A stretch of DNA of 64,000 bases from Methanovulcanius yangii (GTDB lineage Archaea > Halobacteriota > Methanomicrobia > Methanomicrobiales > Methanomicrobiaceae), in NCBI RefSeq assembly GCF_018687785.1, contig NZ_LTBL01000001.1, positions 1,169,780 to 1,233,779 of the forward strand, given 5' to 3'. The translations under genes and the position numbers were made by a program. The stretch's first letter is position 1. Each line of letters opens with the position of its first letter. A model generated the notes under the pieces. It saw only the letters and a program-made list of their open reading frames with translations, had not been told where the DNA came from and did no database searches. Shown piece by piece: positions 8,376 to 17,166 of the stretch.

Positions 8376-9623
8376 ATGATATCAGCACTTCCTGCCCTGG
8401 CACTTACCCTCGCATTTCTCTGCGTCGTTTCCTGGCGGTCGCGGTATCCGCCGTTTCTCACACTGATTGTCGGTGCGCTGATCTTCGCCCTTCTCACCGG
8501 GACGAGCACGGAGGCGATAGCCTCCTTCACGAAGGGCGCCGGGGCCATCTTCTCCCTTCTGGCCATCCCCATCTTCTGTGGAGCGGTCATTGCAGCCGTC
8601 ATCCGCAGAAACGGGGGAGTGGAACGGATTGTAACCGATCTCGGGAGAGCCACCCGCCGCCCCCATCTCGCCGCAGGTGTTGCGGGATATCTCCTCTCCG
8701 TGCCCATGATGTGCTGCATCACCCCCTTCATCGTCCTTGCCCCCCTTCTCGGCCATGTCCGCTCGCAGTACGGCCTGACAACCAGGATATACTACGTGGG
8801 CGCCATCGGGTCGGTCGTCTCCTTCGTCCTCCTCTATCCCCTTCCTGTCACCTATGCCATCGTGAGCGGGCTGGATGCGACCATGACTTTCGATGTCCCG
8901 GCGTACATGCTGACCGCATTCCCACTCTCCCTTGTCATCCTCGTTCTGGCAACATTCGCCCTGATGAGGCCGGAAGCGCGCTGCTGCCGGCCGGAAACCC
9001 CGGCAGGGGAACAACCGGTCCCTCTCCAGGCAGGATGGCTGCCGGTACTCCTGCCCATCGCCCTTCTTATCACCGGAAATCTTGTTCCGGCACTGGCGTT
9101 CCTTGCAAATATCAACCTCGCCCTCATCGGAGGACTGGTCGCTGCAATTGCGGTCTGCACGCCTGACTTGCGGGAAGAGGCAGCGGCATCCGGAACAAAA
9201 AATGCCGGCATTATCATCTTCGACCTCTGTGGTGCGGGTGGGCTGGGAGCGGTCATCGCCGCCGAGGGAGGGCTTACCGATTTCGTCCTCGCCCACGGGG
9301 ATCTGTTCGCCCCGCTCCTCGTTCCCTTCCTTTTGGCTGCACTTCTGCAGGCATCCCAGGGTTCGCGTGTCGTCACCGCCATCGTCACCACCACCATCCT
9401 TGCGGGGACCGGTATTCCCGGCGCCGTCGGCATCATTCCGTTCGTCCTCATGACGGTGGCAGGCACCATGGTTCTGAGCATCTTCACCGACCCGTACTTC
9501 TGGCTCATTCGACGGACGACCGGCGATACGGTCCCTGACGTCCTGAAGCAGTTTACCCTTCCTCTCAGCTGCGCCGGCATCGGGATGGCGGGCGTCACCG
9601 TCCTGATGACGGCCATTCTTTGA
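8376..9623 (+). CDS. GntP-family permease
   Basis: A 415-residue integral membrane protein with about a dozen hydrophobic segments and GntP-type features: the N-terminal SRYPPFLTLIVGAL, the FCGAVI and FIVLAPLL segments, and a C-terminal region with repeated GIxP turns. GntP transporters import gluconate and related organic acids by proton symport; the substrate in a methanogen is unclear. The start is 8 bp after the methyltransferase stop, so the two are probably co-transcribed. Confidence 0.8.
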   Translation: MISALPALALTLAFLCVVSWRSRYPPFLTLIVGALIFALLTGTSTEAIASFTKGAGAIFSLLAIPIFCGAVIAAVIRRNGGVERIVTDLGRATRRPHLAAGVAGYLLSVPMMCCITPFIVLAPLLGHVRSQYGLTTRIYYVGAIGSVVSFVLLYPLPVTYAIVSGLDATMTFDVPAYMLTAFPLSLVILVLATFALMRPEARCCRPETPAGEQPVPLQAGWLPVLLPIALLITGNLVPALAFLANINLALIGGLVAAIAVCTPDLREEAAASGTKNAGIIIFDLCGAGGLGAVIAAEGGLTDFVLAHGDLFAPLLVPFLLAALLQASQGSRVVTAIVTTTILAGTGIPGAVGIIPFVLMTVAGTMVLSIFTDPYFWLIRRTTGDTVPDVLKQFTLPLSCAGIGMAGVTVLMTAIL

Positions 9624-9624
9624 C

Positions 9625-11085
9625 TTACGAATCCGGCTGGAGACTCACGAATACAATTGCCTCGGCATTGCCGCCGTTCGAAAAGATACGGATCTTTGCC
9701 TTCTGAAAATCCTTTTCGTCCATATCTCCGGTATTGATGTCAAGGGTGAGGGCAATTGTTTCATCGCAGGTAAAATCCCCGGGATTGACGGTTATCCAGG
9801 GAACTGTTGATTCTGCAGTCCCAAAGAGGCGCATATCCCCCCGGTTGTTGAGGACCAGGGAATATGGGATGACGATGTCACGCGCCACATCATGAATGGT
9901 GATGTGGGGAGCGGGTAGGACGAGTTCGGCCGGTGATGCCTCGATGGCCGGCATTTCCTCCGGCTCCCCGCCAGACTCCACGGTTTCGTCCGCCGGCGCC
10001 GGAGGTTCTGGCGTCCGGACCCATCGGGGAAACGGATCGCCCGTTTCCTCATAGGCACACCACGGACACGCCGTCAGGTGTCGTCCGTACCAGTGGTTTG
10101 GGTTGGCGCTGCAGTGGCGGATCTCCATCAGTTCCGAAAGAATCACCCGTTTCCACTCCTCCGCCGGAGGCCGCGCTGCCGGATGGGATATTCCCTCCAC
10201 AAAGCAGCGGTAAAAGAGATCCTGCAATGACGCCGGGATGATGCGGTAATCATAGGCAAATTTCGGGGGAGCAACGGAAGGGTCGGATGCGAGGTAGGCA
10301 AACTTTCCTTTTTGTATCTTCTGCTCTATCGAATGGGCACCGCTCACCCCTTCACCGCTTGCCTGGAACGGATGGACCCCTCCCATCAGGAACCGGAAGA
10401 CGAGCACGCCAAGGCCAAAGAGGTCGGAGGCATACCGGTCGACATCCTCCTTTCCAAAATCCACCCCCTGAAGTTCGGGAGGGAGGTACTCTCCGGTCCC
10501 GACCCGCGAATAGAAGACGCGGTCATTTTCCGTATCCAGTATCTGGAAGGAATCGCAGTCGATGATCGCCACCGCTGCCGTCCGGGCGACGAGGAGGTTT
10601 CTGCTGCTCACATCCCCTATACAGTGCCCGCGGGAGTGAATATCCGTCATCACCGACGCCAGATTGTACGCAGCGGTCAGCAGGTACCGCCAGGAAAACC
10701 CTCCCCCGAAGAGCCGAATCCGGTCATCCGGGTCAAAGAACCGGTGGGCTTCCATATAGAGTGTGGTGTCGATGAGCGGCATGAGATACCCGACAAACGA
10801 CCTGCTTCCGAGAGGGGAGTCATACAGAAGAGAGATGGGCCAGGCAAGTGCGCTTCCACGGGGACCGGCCCGCCGCGTCTCCGGTTTTACATCCACGGGG
10901 GAATTTCTGACCATCGCAGCAATCTTGGCCTGAAGAAGCTGTGTCATACGCCGTTCGTAATAGAGTTTGGCACAGAGGTGCTCCGGGGTCTTCGTGAGAT
11001 ACATCTCACCCTCGCCCCCTTTCTTCACCGGTCCGGACAGCACGATGGGTGTTCCGGATTCATCGTAGACGGTGCGTTCAGTCAT
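9625..11085 (-). CDS. Ser/Thr protein kinase of a TerY-P-type triad, with zinc ribbon and C-terminal beta domain
   Basis: A 486-residue protein. The N-terminal ~300 residues are a divergent protein kinase: GGEGEMY glycine loop, Lys in CAKLY, catalytic loop GDVSSRN (Asp about 158, Asn about 163) and DCDSF in place of DFG. A zinc-ribbon-like stretch follows (C-x(7)-H then CPWC, about residues 328-345). The C terminus looks like an Ig-like beta sandwich, ending VFVSLQPDS. This kinase plus zinc ribbon arrangement is typical of TerY-P kinases. The ATG at 11085 follows AAGGA and overlaps the phosphatase stop region. Third gene of the operon. Confidence 0.85.
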   Translation of the reverse strand: MTERTVYDESGTPIVLSGPVKKGGEGEMYLTKTPEHLCAKLYYERRMTQLLQAKIAAMVRNSPVDVKPETRRAGPRGSALAWPISLLYDSPLGSRSFVGYLMPLIDTTLYMEAHRFFDPDDRIRLFGGGFSWRYLLTAAYNLASVMTDIHSRGHCIGDVSSRNLLVARTAAVAIIDCDSFQILDTENDRVFYSRVGTGEYLPPELQGVDFGKEDVDRYASDLFGLGVLVFRFLMGGVHPFQASGEGVSGAHSIEQKIQKGKFAYLASDPSVAPPKFAYDYRIIPASLQDLFYRCFVEGISHPAARPPAEEWKRVILSELMEIRHCSANPNHWYGRHLTACPWCAYEETGDPFPRWVRTPEPPAPADETVESGGEPEEMPAIEASPAELVLPAPHITIHDVARDIVIPYSLVLNNRGDMRLFGTAESTVPWITVNPGDFTCDETIALTLDINTGDMDEKDFQKAKIRIFSNGGNAEAIVFVSLQPDS

Positions 11086-11893
11086 CACATGTTCCTTCTG
11101 CCGTAATTCCCATGACGAGCGTCATGTCATCATCCGACTGGTTCTGCATTCGTTCTGAGAGGAGGAATGATCGAATCTCATCCCCACCTCCGGTAGTATC
11201 TGATAGCGTCTCCAGATATATGAATGCAGGGGAGAAGAACGGACCATAGGGTTCCCATGCTGCACCATTTTTCACGAGAAGAGATCGTTCGACGCCATCG
11301 GTAAAGAGCGCACAGGCACTGGTTCCCGGCACATTCTCGATAACCCGGAGATTTTCGGTATAATCGGCCGCCGCAAGGGAACAGGTCTCATTGACATACT
11401 CCCCCTTCTGCGGGGATGACAGACAGATGAGCCCGTCCGGTGTCCGCACAACGACACCGCCATCGCCGATATGCGCAACGGTGCAGGAAGAGCCGTACCA
11501 GAGGACCAGAATCATGGTGCAGGCAAACTCCCGCGGGGATAATCCCTCTGCACCGGCAAGGCTCCAGAGGGCCTCGTGTGCCGACACGATGCCGGCACGC
11601 ACAATATCACGGTTTTTTTCAAAAAATGCAGGCACATCGCCCTCATCATCGGCCGGATGAAAAAATCCTGCAACCCTTTCAAGCGCGATATCAACTGCTC
11701 TCCGCGCTCCGGTTCCACCCCGCGAGGCACTCCCGAACCCGTCTGCCACTCCAATCACAACGGCATTGAGGGGGAGACGCAATGTCCCCCACGCATCCTG
11801 ACATTTCCCACCGTCCTTTCGGCGGCCATTCCCGGCGACGGATGCGCCGCACACAATTTTTTCTCCCCTCCCGGAAGGGCTTCCCTGAAGCAT
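11078..11893 (-). CDS. PP2C-family Ser/Thr protein phosphatase
   Basis: A 271-residue metal-dependent phosphatase. PP2C motifs are in order: GVADGFG with the metal-binding Asp-Gly, AHIGDGGVVV, ALFTDGVERSL, and DDDMTLVMG with the final metal-binding Asp. It starts 3 bp after the vWA gene and overlaps the kinase gene, so all three are translated together. Its expected role is to reverse phosphorylation by the neighbouring kinase; the substrate is unknown but the vWA protein is the obvious candidate. Confidence 0.87.
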   Translation of the reverse strand: MLQGSPSGRGEKIVCGASVAGNGRRKDGGKCQDAWGTLRLPLNAVVIGVADGFGSASRGGTGARRAVDIALERVAGFFHPADDEGDVPAFFEKNRDIVRAGIVSAHEALWSLAGAEGLSPREFACTMILVLWYGSSCTVAHIGDGGVVVRTPDGLICLSSPQKGEYVNETCSLAAADYTENLRVIENVPGTSACALFTDGVERSLLVKNGAAWEPYGPFFSPAFIYLETLSDTTGGGDEIRSFLLSERMQNQSDDDMTLVMGITAEGTCDD

Positions 11894-11896
11894 TGT

Positions 11897-12598
11897 TCAG
11901 AAGGCCTGGATCTCTCCCCAGCCATCGGGGCCGAAGAAATCCTCAAGAATAATCTGATCGCCCGGCCCTGACGCCGACACCTTCACCTGGCTCCGTGAGA
12001 GCCACAGGAACATCTCGTGGAACCGGTGGTCACGTAGGCGCACCGGGGCACGGTTCGGCGGGGACAGCTTTTTTAAAAGTCCCATATCAGCCTCATCCAG
12101 GCCGACCGTAAAGAAGAGGAATCTGCCCGCTTCCTCCCCCTCATGAATCCTCGCGGTGACCTCCCTCCATCGGTCGTCCCCATCGAGCATATCAGTCGGT
12201 TCCCCGTCGGTGATGAGAAAGATCCACGGACGGTAGTAATCGATGCCGTCCTCCCGGTAGGCTGCCTTTCGGTCCTCCACGAGATCGAGGGCACGGCAGA
12301 TTGCCTCACCCATCGGAGTCAGACCGTCTGCATGAAGTTCCGGGGGTTCGAAGGTCTCCACGGGAGAGAATCCATTTGTCACGCTTACCGTATCGCCAAA
12401 GGTGATCACCGCCACATCGACCCGTTTGCGGGCGAGGTCATCCAGTTCGATCTCCTCTTTGAACGTACGGATTCCCGCACTCAAATCGTGGATCTTTCCC
12501 CCGATGGACATGGAACCGGATGTGTCGAGAAGGAGAACCGTCGGGCAATGGGGTTGTTGGGGATAGGCGATATCCACCACGTCGTTCAGGCTGCTCAT
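11897..12598 (-). CDS. TerY-like von Willebrand factor A protein
   Basis: A 233-residue vWA domain protein. The metal-ion-dependent adhesion site begins DTSGSM near the N terminus and continues with a Thr in DGLTPMGEA and Asp in LITDGEPTD. TerY proteins of this size form a set with a PP2C phosphatase and a kinase, exactly the order here. The frame extends to 12772, but GGAGAT precedes the ATG at 12598 and the upstream part reads as non-coding. First gene of the operon. Confidence 0.85.
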   Translation of the reverse strand: MSSLNDVVDIAYPQQPHCPTVLLLDTSGSMSIGGKIHDLSAGIRTFKEEIELDDLARKRVDVAVITFGDTVSVTNGFSPVETFEPPELHADGLTPMGEAICRALDLVEDRKAAYREDGIDYYRPWIFLITDGEPTDMLDGDDRWREVTARIHEGEEAGRFLFFTVGLDEADMGLLKKLSPPNRAPVRLRDHRFHEMFLWLSRSQVKVSASGPGDQIILEDFFGPDGWGEIQAF

Positions 12599-12661
12599 AT
12601 CTGGATGATCTCCTTGAAGAATGTTGAAAAAGGACGTGTCCTGATGATAATTTTGAAATTT

Positions 12662-12673
12662 GGATATAAATAG
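12662..12673 (-). promoter_or_regulatory. TATA box of the vWA-phosphatase-kinase operon
   Basis: CTATTTATATCC on the minus strand, a good archaeal TATA element. It predicts a start near 12642 and a leader of about 44 bases. The rest of 12674-12891 carries GC-rich inverted repeats (for example GCCCT/AGGGC near 12785-12800) and no gene. Confidence 0.6.
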
Positions 12674-12891
12674 GTATGGACCCGGAATGTGTCGATCCTC
12701 CTTCCCGGCACGTGCGACCCTGCGCAGTTCGGGGGACCCCGGGGGAATACGGCCTGTAGACCCCGGTCCCACGGGGATACTTTGCGCCCTCTAAAAAAAG
12801 GGCAAAAACAGGAGACGGATGCCGGGGGTAATGGCAGGATACCTCTGACGGCCGGATACCGGAGATGAGGGTGCCCGGCCCGCCCTTTTTT

Positions 12892-13212
12892 TCACAGGTC
12901 TCCGGCAGTGATGCAGATGGTCCGAATCACATCACCAGAGAGGCGGCCCTTTCGGCTTCCGACAATGGAGGTTCGTCGTATCCTGCACCGGTGTCCGATG
13001 ATGACATAACTCTCATCGAAAACATCCAGCCCCCCTTCGGCAAAATCATGCAGGTCGATCGTTATCCACGCAGTATCCGTCGGCCGTTTCGATGAGACCG
13101 GGCAGACAACGATGGACGAGGGGTCGTCTCCGGAAATGACCACCGCAGGTCGTATCTTACGGTCCCCGGGGAAGAGTCCCGATGCCAGCACCACATCTCC
13201 GACCTGAACCAT
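12892..13212 (-). CDS. MazF/PemK-like protein
   Basis: A 106-residue single-domain protein with the MazF signature: GDVVLASG, then GDRKIRPAVVIS, VVCPVSS and a C-terminal DESYVIIGHRCRIRRTSIV segment. Classical members are sequence-specific endoribonuclease toxins. No antitoxin frame is visible next to it, so it may be solitary or regulatory. The frame opens with a GTG at 13239; the ATG at 13212 fits a leaderless transcript from an ATTTAATG box near 13245 and gives normal family length. Confidence 0.75.
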   Translation of the reverse strand: MVQVGDVVLASGLFPGDRKIRPAVVISGDDPSSIVVCPVSSKRPTDTAWITIDLHDFAEGGLDVFDESYVIIGHRCRIRRTSIVGSRKGRLSGDVIRTICITAGDL

Positions 13213-13413
13213 ATCCGGTAAAAATTTGACACCGCCCACATTAAATGCAACGGCCTGACTGGCTTATCACCACCCACTCTGAAGTCACATTCCCGCTGTA
13301 CCGTCTGTACTGTCAGGTCCGGACGGATTTTGTTGGGGTGGTTAGTCTCATTCCTCCGAAAATATCGGCGATCTTCATCTCCGGCGCCACCAGAACACTG
13401 CGACCAAAAGAAT

Positions 13414-14478
13414 ATGACACAGGAGCTATTCTCTACTAGTATGGAAGACGAACCCGCCGGGCAGGAAATGGAGAAGGAGGATTTCATCCTTTTTGAGAAG
13501 GAGATCACCCGCATCCAGGATGCCATCGATGCATTTCCGAAGGGTGAATTCTCCCATATTGCCCTGATAGGCGAACCATTTGCAGGACAAAATACGATCA
13601 TGGGAGAAATACGGGAAAAAAATCCGGGTACCGTCACATATATCCCGTTCTTCAATGTCGTGAAGGGAAAGGAGGCCATCACCTCCACCTACGGGACGAA
13701 AGACATCGTCCTGATGGACCGGTGTCATTTCCTTGCCCTGAGAAGGATTGGCGGATTTGCCATGCTCGATGCATTCCTTGACATGATCTCAATGTCCGAC
13801 AAGAAGATGTTCATCACATCATGGAACAGCTTCACATGGTCCTACCTTCGGGCGGTCAAGGATATCGATAAATTTTTTCCGGTTGTAATCGAGGTTCCAA
13901 AAATGGACAGTAAGGCGCTGATGTCTGCAGTGCTATCCCACTATGAGGGGGACATACAGTTTATCGATGACGTGGAACCGCCCGGGGAACAGCCTGTTGT
14001 TACCACAAAACGGGTCCGTCTCCCCCTGCCGTTCGGATATTCCCGGGACATTCCCTGGCCCCGGCTGAACATAGGCGGGGGTACGTCTGCGAAAACCACC
14101 GAAGAAGAACCTGATGCCAAAAAAGTGGCCTTCGATAAGATCACCCGGATAGCCGAAGGAAACTACGGGGTTGCGCTGCGCATATGGGAACGCAGCCTTG
14201 ACTATCCTGAGCTCAAACTGAGCCGCATCCCCGACCCTCCATGTGCCGTCGATCTTGATATCAATGAGTCGTTTCTCCTCAATATCGTGCTCTCGATGGA
14301 GTCGATCAGTTTTACCGACCTCGCAGAGATCGCAAGCCCCGAGATCGATATCGAACAGACCCTCTATCGGCTGACACGACAGGGGCTCATTGAAGAAGAT
14401 AAGGGATATTACCGGGTCAATCCGGAGACCCTCAACTGCGTCATATCCCATCTCAGACGAATACGGATGGTGTGGTAA
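13414..14478 (+). CDS. Divergent P-loop-like NTPase with C-terminal winged helix
   Basis: A 354-residue protein of no family I can name. The N-terminal part resembles an AAA/STAND-type ATPase: ALIGEPFAGQNTIM sits where Walker A should be but lacks the Lys, and IVLMDRCHFLAL resembles Walker B. The last ~90 residues look like a winged helix (FTDLAEIAS, LYRLTRQGLIEEDKGYYRV). The stop TAA is followed at once by the ATG of an MscS channel, so the two are translated together. The ATG at 13441 is an alternative start. Role unknown; a regulatory or membrane-stress function is only inferred from the neighbour. Confidence 0.6.
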   Translation: MTQELFSTSMEDEPAGQEMEKEDFILFEKEITRIQDAIDAFPKGEFSHIALIGEPFAGQNTIMGEIREKNPGTVTYIPFFNVVKGKEAITSTYGTKDIVLMDRCHFLALRRIGGFAMLDAFLDMISMSDKKMFITSWNSFTWSYLRAVKDIDKFFPVVIEVPKMDSKALMSAVLSHYEGDIQFIDDVEPPGEQPVVTTKRVRLPLPFGYSRDIPWPRLNIGGGTSAKTTEEEPDAKKVAFDKITRIAEGNYGVALRIWERSLDYPELKLSRIPDPPCAVDLDINESFLLNIVLSMESISFTDLAEIASPEIDIEQTLYRLTRQGLIEEDKGYYRVNPETLNCVISHLRRIRMVW

Positions 14479-15318
14479 ATGGTGATCTCGACGCTGAATG
14501 AAACGGAAGCGATTGCCGAGTGGCCATTCCGGACCTTTGACACGGGGATGATACTGGAGATTGTCTACATCATTGTCGTTGCCTACGTCCTCGTTAAGAT
14601 TCTGTCCTATCTGCTCCGAAGAATTGCCGATAAAGCCGGGAGCTACCGGATTACGGCAACGATGATCATCCCTCTCCTGAAGATAGTCATCTACGCATCC
14701 GCACTGTACTTCATCATTGCCGCCGTCCTCCAGCCGTCCCTTTCACAGCTGGTCGCCTTCTCAGGGCTTTTCGGAGCGGCGCTCGGATTCGGGCTCAAGG
14801 ATGTCTTTGCCGATATCATCGGGGGCATCGTCATTGCATTTGAACGACCGTATCAGATTGGCGATAAGATTTCCGTCCAGGGGACATACGGCGAAGTAAA
14901 AGATATCGGGCTTCGTTCGACCCGTATTGTCACTCCGGACGATTCATCCGTCTCAATCCCTAATTTTTCCGTCTTCAATGAAGCTACTGCAAGTGCCAAT
15001 GCAGGAAAAACAGAGATGATGGTCGTCATCGATCTGTTTATCGACGCACACAGTGATGCAGGTACAGCAATGGCGATTCTGCGTGATGCGGTCGTCACCT
15101 CGAAATATGTCTATATATCGCCCACTCGCCCCTATACCATCCTCCTCGCAGACTTTCCATACTACAAACGCATTCGTGCAAAAGCCTATGTCAATGATCT
15201 TCGTTCGGAATTCGAATTTCGCTCCGAGGTGACGCGACGTGCATGGATTGAACTGCAGCGACAGGGGATAGAACCGCCGCGGTTCCCCGCGCACGTCACC
15301 GAAGCCCCTGCTGAATGA
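14479..15318 (+). CDS. Small-conductance mechanosensitive channel, MscS family
   Basis: A 279-residue channel that opens under membrane tension. Three N-terminal membrane helices are visible; the pore-lining third helix is Gly/Ala-rich (FSGLFGAALGFGLKDVFAD). The beta domain follows with PYQIGDKISVQG and TRIVTPDDSSVSIPNF, then the alpha/beta cytoplasmic cage domain. The start abuts the stop of the NTPase-like gene (TAAATG). No signal peptide. The nearby AT-rich region after the stop holds no gene until 15550. Confidence 0.92.
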   Translation: MVISTLNETEAIAEWPFRTFDTGMILEIVYIIVVAYVLVKILSYLLRRIADKAGSYRITATMIIPLLKIVIYASALYFIIAAVLQPSLSQLVAFSGLFGAALGFGLKDVFADIIGGIVIAFERPYQIGDKISVQGTYGEVKDIGLRSTRIVTPDDSSVSIPNFSVFNEATASANAGKTEMMVVIDLFIDAHSDAGTAMAILRDAVVTSKYVYISPTRPYTILLADFPYYKRIRAKAYVNDLRSEFEFRSEVTRRAWIELQRQGIEPPRFPAHVTEAPAE

Positions 15319-15549
15319 CAGAGCGCATTACATAGATGCAACAACCGGCATTACCCTGCGCGCAACAGCGAAAATTCGGGGTCACTTTCCCCCCCATGAT
15401 CCCGGTTTCCCACTCATGAACAGAACATCCCCCTCACTGAATTAATTATTATACATTAATTTTTCATGGAAATTGACCTGAAAAATAATTCAACCGTCCA
15501 TAGTTAGATATACGCAAGAGTTAAATTATGAACATAGAAGGAAGCCATT

Positions 15550-15813
15550 ATGCAAGGCAGCAAACTTTACGTTGGTAATCTTACTTATTCGGTCACAGAC
15601 AAACAGCTCGAAGAGCTCTTCTCTGAATATGGTGAGGTGAAAGAAGTTCGGGTCATTGAGCGCAAGGGATTCGGATTCGTTGAGATGGGAACTCCCGAGG
15701 AAGCCGAGAAGGCAATGGAAGCACTCAATGAGACCGTCTTCGAGGGACGTACGATGAGAATCGACGAAGCACGCCCCCCGAAACCCCGCAGCGAATACCG
15801 CCCGCGTTACTAA
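15550..15813 (+). CDS. RRM-type RNA-binding protein
   Basis: An 87-residue protein that is one RNA-recognition motif plus a basic Pro/Arg tail. RNP2 is KLYVGNL (residues 5-11) and RNP1 is KGFGFVEM (about 44-51); the aromatic residues that stack on RNA bases are present in both. It resembles the small glycine-free RRM proteins of cyanobacteria. RRM proteins are common in eukaryotes and sporadic in bacteria, but uncommon in archaea. AGGAAG precedes the ATG. It is monocistronic, with a 231-bp AT-rich upstream region and a strong palindromic terminator. Confidence 0.92.
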   Translation: MQGSKLYVGNLTYSVTDKQLEELFSEYGEVKEVRVIERKGFGFVEMGTPEEAEKAMEALNETVFEGRTMRIDEARPPKPRSEYRPRY

Positions 15814-15861
15814 GATTAGATTCCGCACCGATTGAATATTTCAATAGTGTACGTGACTCAA

Positions 15862-15887
15862 CAGTGAATATTCACTGAATTTTTTTT
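15862..15887 (+). terminator. Palindromic terminator after the RRM gene
   Basis: CAGTGAATATTCACTG (15862-15877) is a perfect 16-bp palindrome followed by an eight-T run. It lies about 48 bp after the RRM stop codon. Confidence 0.7.
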
Positions 15888-15969
15888 GAAGGAACGAATT
15901 TTTTGCTTTATCGCAAAGTTCAGAAGCTGTCTTTACGGCAGATTCTTCCTCTCAATTCGAAGAGGCCTT

Positions 15970-16212
15970 TCATACCGCAATCATCCGCAGGTCTGCCCGT
16001 CTCCGGGGGCGCCTGTCGGAATACTCCGGAATTACGCAGATATTCGTCCCTTTAACCGGTAGAGGATCGTATGCCACACCGGCGGGAACCCTGAACGGTT
16101 CCTTATATTCGGACAGGGTCGGTTTCGTTGCCGGGGGTTCATTTCCACCGATGTGCAGCGCAATTTCTTTCGTCCTTACGGGCCCAGTAATGTGCAGAAC
16201 CTTTGATTTCAT
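15970..16212 (-). CDS. Hypothetical 80-residue protein (doubtful)
   Basis: An open frame starting MKSKVLHITGPV and ending with an Arg-rich tail (RRPRRRADLRMIAV). It has no low-complexity bias in its first 60 residues and fills the only sizeable space between the RRM terminator and the lipase gene, which is why I list it. Against it: no good ribosome-binding site, and its start is only 9 bp from the divergent lipase start, leaving no room for two promoters. No family recognised. Confidence 0.28.
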   Translation of the reverse strand: MKSKVLHITGPVRTKEIALHIGGNEPPATKPTLSEYKEPFRVPAGVAYDPLPVKGTNICVIPEYSDRRPRRRADLRMIAV

Positions 16213-16221
16213 GGGGGTCCG

Positions 16222-17115
16222 ATGACAAAGAGTCCTGCAACCACATGTCCGGTCGTACTGGTCCATGGCTGGAAAAGTCACCCCCGGGTCTGGGCGGCTC
16301 TTTGTGCACGTCTCGAAGAGGCATCGATTGTTCACTGGAATTTTTCCCATGCCCGCATGAATGCCGCCCCGGCCGAGATAGCGGTATGTCTCCGGGAGTT
16401 TATCCGGGATCGGCGCGAAGCATCCGGCTATATGGGAGACGTTGACATCGTCTGCCACTCTGCCGGAACTGCCATCGTCAGGTACCTGCTGGAGGTGCTG
16501 GATACCCCCTCGTACGATCAGAAAATCCGCCAGCTGATTGCCCTCGCACCGCCGAACAACGGATCGGCCATGGCGGAGCTGTTCTATCACCCGATCTACG
16601 CCCCGGATCTCTTCAGGATGCTTGGCAGGGTATTTGTTCCCAGGGATTATGATCCCTCACAGGATATCATGACAAGGGAGCTGTGCGCGGGGAGCCGGAC
16701 AATGATACAGCTGAAGAAGGCAGGAATTCGAAAGGATATCAGATACAGGATGATCCTGACCGAAAACAAAACAGGAACACCGGCACTCTTTCCCTGGCTG
16801 GACGGCAAGACATGGGCGCACACACCGGATGGCAGATGGGTACTCACGTATGCGGGGGACGGGGTTATCCCGCACATCGATTCCTTCCTTCCGGGGGCGG
16901 AGTTGGATATTCTCCCGGCCGATACGGAGAGATTCACTGCCTCACCCGATGAATATTCACATATCTCCCTCCCCTCCAACCGGGAGGCCATGGACTGCAT
17001 TCTTGCCTACCTGCAGGACCCCTCCATACCATCGAGCGCCGTCTGCGGGAATGTAGAGGCGGACGAGGCTGGCCTGGATTCATGGTGCCCTGAAAACTTC
17101 ACAATTAGTGACTGA
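16222..17115 (+). CDS. Alpha/beta hydrolase, lipase/esterase-like
   Basis: A 297-residue alpha/beta-hydrolase. The oxyanion-hole region PVVLVHGWKSHP is at residues 9-20, and the nucleophile elbow reads VCHSAGTAI (a GxSxG variant with Cys in the first position). A late His in EYSHISL fits the catalytic triad. The APPNNGSAMAEL segment after the elbow is typical of triacylglycerol lipase and PGAP1-like enzymes. No signal peptide, so probably cytoplasmic. The substrate is unknown. Confidence 0.75.
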   Translation: MTKSPATTCPVVLVHGWKSHPRVWAALCARLEEASIVHWNFSHARMNAAPAEIAVCLREFIRDRREASGYMGDVDIVCHSAGTAIVRYLLEVLDTPSYDQKIRQLIALAPPNNGSAMAELFYHPIYAPDLFRMLGRVFVPRDYDPSQDIMTRELCAGSRTMIQLKKAGIRKDIRYRMILTENKTGTPALFPWLDGKTWAHTPDGRWVLTYAGDGVIPHIDSFLPGAELDILPADTERFTASPDEYSHISLPSNREAMDCILAYLQDPSIPSSAVCGNVEADEAGLDSWCPENFTISD

Positions 17116-17166
17116 ATTCTCCAATACCTTCATATGCTCATGCATCACCAGTCCTCCTGACAAGCT

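Noticed and set aside
12781-12891. GC-rich inverted repeats in the gap after the vWA promoter, considered as a small RNA
   Set aside because: Stems are short and no promoter-terminator pair fits; nothing beyond terminator-like structure.
16213-16590. Upper part of a 206-codon minus-strand frame
   Set aside because: It is antisense to the lipase start; only the lower 80 codons were kept, with low confidence.
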